Shown: piece by piece, positions 6,087-6,779 of the stretch
Numbering within the stretch: position 1 is the first letter of the stretch
Layout of the letters: each line of letters starts with the position of its first letter
DNA from: Acidobacteriota bacterium
GTDB taxonomy: Bacteria; Acidobacteriota; Vicinamibacteria; Vicinamibacterales; 2-12-FULL-66-21
Length of the DNA stretch: 6,779 nt
Direction: 5' to 3'
Assembly: GCA_020200195.1 (NCBI GenBank)
Contig: JAIVJE010000046.1
Span: 1-6,779, forward strand
The notes under the pieces: model-generated
What the model saw: only the letters and a program-made list of their open reading frames with translations
The model's database searches: none
Told to the model about the DNA's origin: nothing
Program-made: the position numbers and the translations under genes

Positions 6087-6097
6087 AGTTGTATGAG
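6071..6097. repeat. attR: right junction of RIT element
   Basis: The element half-site CTCACCATAA (6071-6080) is followed by GACACG (6081-6086) and then target DNA AGTTGTATGAG (6087-6097), which encodes the minus-strand SYN of the transposase. The target side ends in TGAG and matches the element arm ATGGTGAG only partly, as expected for a degenerate chromosomal half-site. Together with attL it predicts an empty target with GACACG between CCGATTCC and AGTTGTATGAG. Confidence 0.7.
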
Positions 6098-6279
6098 ATG
6101 GCGCGATGCGCGCAGGTGTCGCATCGATCGAGATGGCCCCCCAACGCGGCCGTGCGGCAGCGCGCCAGCGTCCGGAGCACGCGCCGGTGCAGCGCCGTCA
6201 GCCAGGCCTTGTGCGTCTCGATGAAGCGATCGCCGTATGTGCGAATGATGTCGGCCACCTCAAAGGGTGGCCGCGTCAC
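6082..6279 (-). pseudogene. IS91-family Y2/HUH transposase, proximal part (codons 1-66)
   Basis: The gene starts with GTG at 6277-6279, whose GTGA overlaps the stop of the upstream recombinase, so translation is coupled; there is no better ATG. The 66 residues (FEVADIIRTYGDRFIETH, LARCRTAALGGHLDRCDTC, ISYNSC) are the typical N-terminal helical segment and first half of the zinc-binding domain, with Cys41, Cys53, Cys56 and Cys66. The zinc site's remaining cysteines (CPKC) are 3.4 kb away at about 2648-2660. After Cys66 the frame runs into the RIT end and adds LMVSARFW before a stop at 6055-6057, so the product would be a truncated peptide with a broken zinc site. Confidence 0.88.
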
Positions 6280-6779
6280 CGCTTGCGCTTCAGTCGCGTG
6301 CGGCGCGCCGTGTCCGGCGGGGAGATCGCCATCGCATCGAGCGGATTCGCGACCGCCTGCAGGTGCCGCTGCGACAGGTGCAGGTAGATCACGGTATGTT
6401 CCAACTTGACGTGGCCGAGGAGCAGCTGAATCGTGCGCAAGTCGGCGCCCGCTTCCAGGAGATGGGTCGCGTACGAATGGCGCAGCAAATGCGGTGAAAC
6501 CCGCTTCTGCAACTGCGCCCGTGCAGCCGCCGTCTGACAGGCTTCCCAGACGACTTTGGGTGTGATCGGCGTGTCCGCCCGCCAGCCGGCGATCGTGCCC
6601 GGAAACAGCCAGCCCGTGGGTTTCATCCAGCGCCAGTACACGCGCAGCGTCGCGAGCAGCGTGGCGCTCAGCGGGACGTACCGATCCCGGCCGCCTTTCC
6701 CATGTTGAATGTGAATCAGCATGCGCCGACTGTCGATGTCGTGGACCTGCAGGTGGCGCAGCTCCGCGTTGCGCATGCC
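6276..6779 (-). CDS. Tyrosine recombinase of the IS91-family element, C-terminal part (5' end outside window)
   Basis: The minus-strand frame enters from the window edge and gives 167 residues ending in RTRLKRKR, stop TGA 6276-6278. It covers the whole catalytic core: Arg3 (GMRNAEL), Lys27 in HGKGGRDRYVPL, the HxxR pair in SPHLLRHSYATHLLEAGADLRT, LLLGHVKLEHT, and the nucleophile tyrosine in VIYLHLSQ, nine residues after the LLLGH histidine. The N-terminal core-binding domain is missing only because of the window end. The sequence is XerD/phage-integrase-like and distinct from the three Rit proteins. It abuts the transposase with a GTGA overlap, so the two form one operon; it may resolve or circularise transposition intermediates, but this role is inferred. 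No lesion is visible in this part. Confidence 0.88.
   Translation of the reverse strand, partial: GMRNAELRHLQVHDIDSRRMLIHIQHGKGGRDRYVPLSATLLATLRVYWRWMKPTGWLFPGTIAGWRADTPITPKVVWEACQTAAARAQLQKRVSPHLLRHSYATHLLEAGADLRTIQLLLGHVKLEHTVIYLHLSQRHLQAVANPLDAMAISPPDTARRTRLKRKR

Larger units (their letters stand above)
1344..6779 (-). mobile_element. IS91-family element with upstream tyrosine recombinase (right part outside window; interrupted by RIT element)
   Basis: Two minus-strand genes define it: a tyrosine recombinase (partial) and, overlapping its stop by GTGA at 6276-6279, a Y2/HUH transposase. A subset of IS91-family elements is known to pair a phage-type integrase with the Y2 transposase. The left boundary is set provisionally at the large inverted repeat 1344-1419, which lies downstream of the transposase stop; the true end could be some tens of bases either way, because I see no unambiguous GAAC/CAAG target next to it. 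The other end is outside the window. The transposase is inactivated by a nested element plus three point lesions, so this copy cannot move by itself. Confidence 0.72.

Overview
The window looks like a piece of a GC-rich bacterial genome, probably environmental, in which a short host region is followed by a nest of mobile DNA. No feature allows a firm taxonomic assignment. The host part (about 1-1340) holds the 3' end of a short-chain dehydrogenase/reductase gene and a small complete antibiotic-biosynthesis-monooxygenase (ABM) domain gene, both on the + strand.

From about 1344 to the right edge, the minus strand carries an IS91-family element of the kind that has two genes: a tyrosine recombinase (6276 to beyond 6779, cut by the window end) translationally coupled by a GTGA overlap to a Y2/HUH transposase. 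The transposase gene is dead and in two pieces. Its first 66 codons lie at 6082-6279 and the remainder at 1679-2675. The distal piece also has two single-base deletions and an in-frame amber codon. A large inverted repeat at 1344-1419, downstream of the transposase, is a candidate hairpin end of this IS.

The transposase is split by a second element, 2678-6086 (about 3.4 kb), which has the layout of a recombinase-in-trio (RIT) element: three consecutive, overlapping tyrosine-recombinase genes on the + strand (ritA, ritB, ritC) between inverted repeats. Removing it, leaving one copy of the 6-bp direct repeat GACACG, restores the conserved transposase motif YNSCRNRHCPKC exactly in frame. This gives a base-level view of attL, attR, the empty target and the predicted circular junction. 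The left end also holds an extra, nearly complete core site in inverted orientation.

RitB and RitC keep all expected catalytic residues. ritA has a small frameshift just before its nucleophilic tyrosine, so that the literal reading frame fuses a tyrosine-less RitA to RitB. The order of events is most simply: IS91-family element arrives in the host region, then RIT inserts into its transposase, with point decay at undetermined times. All three frame lesions are small deletions, so sequencing or assembly error must be kept in mind.
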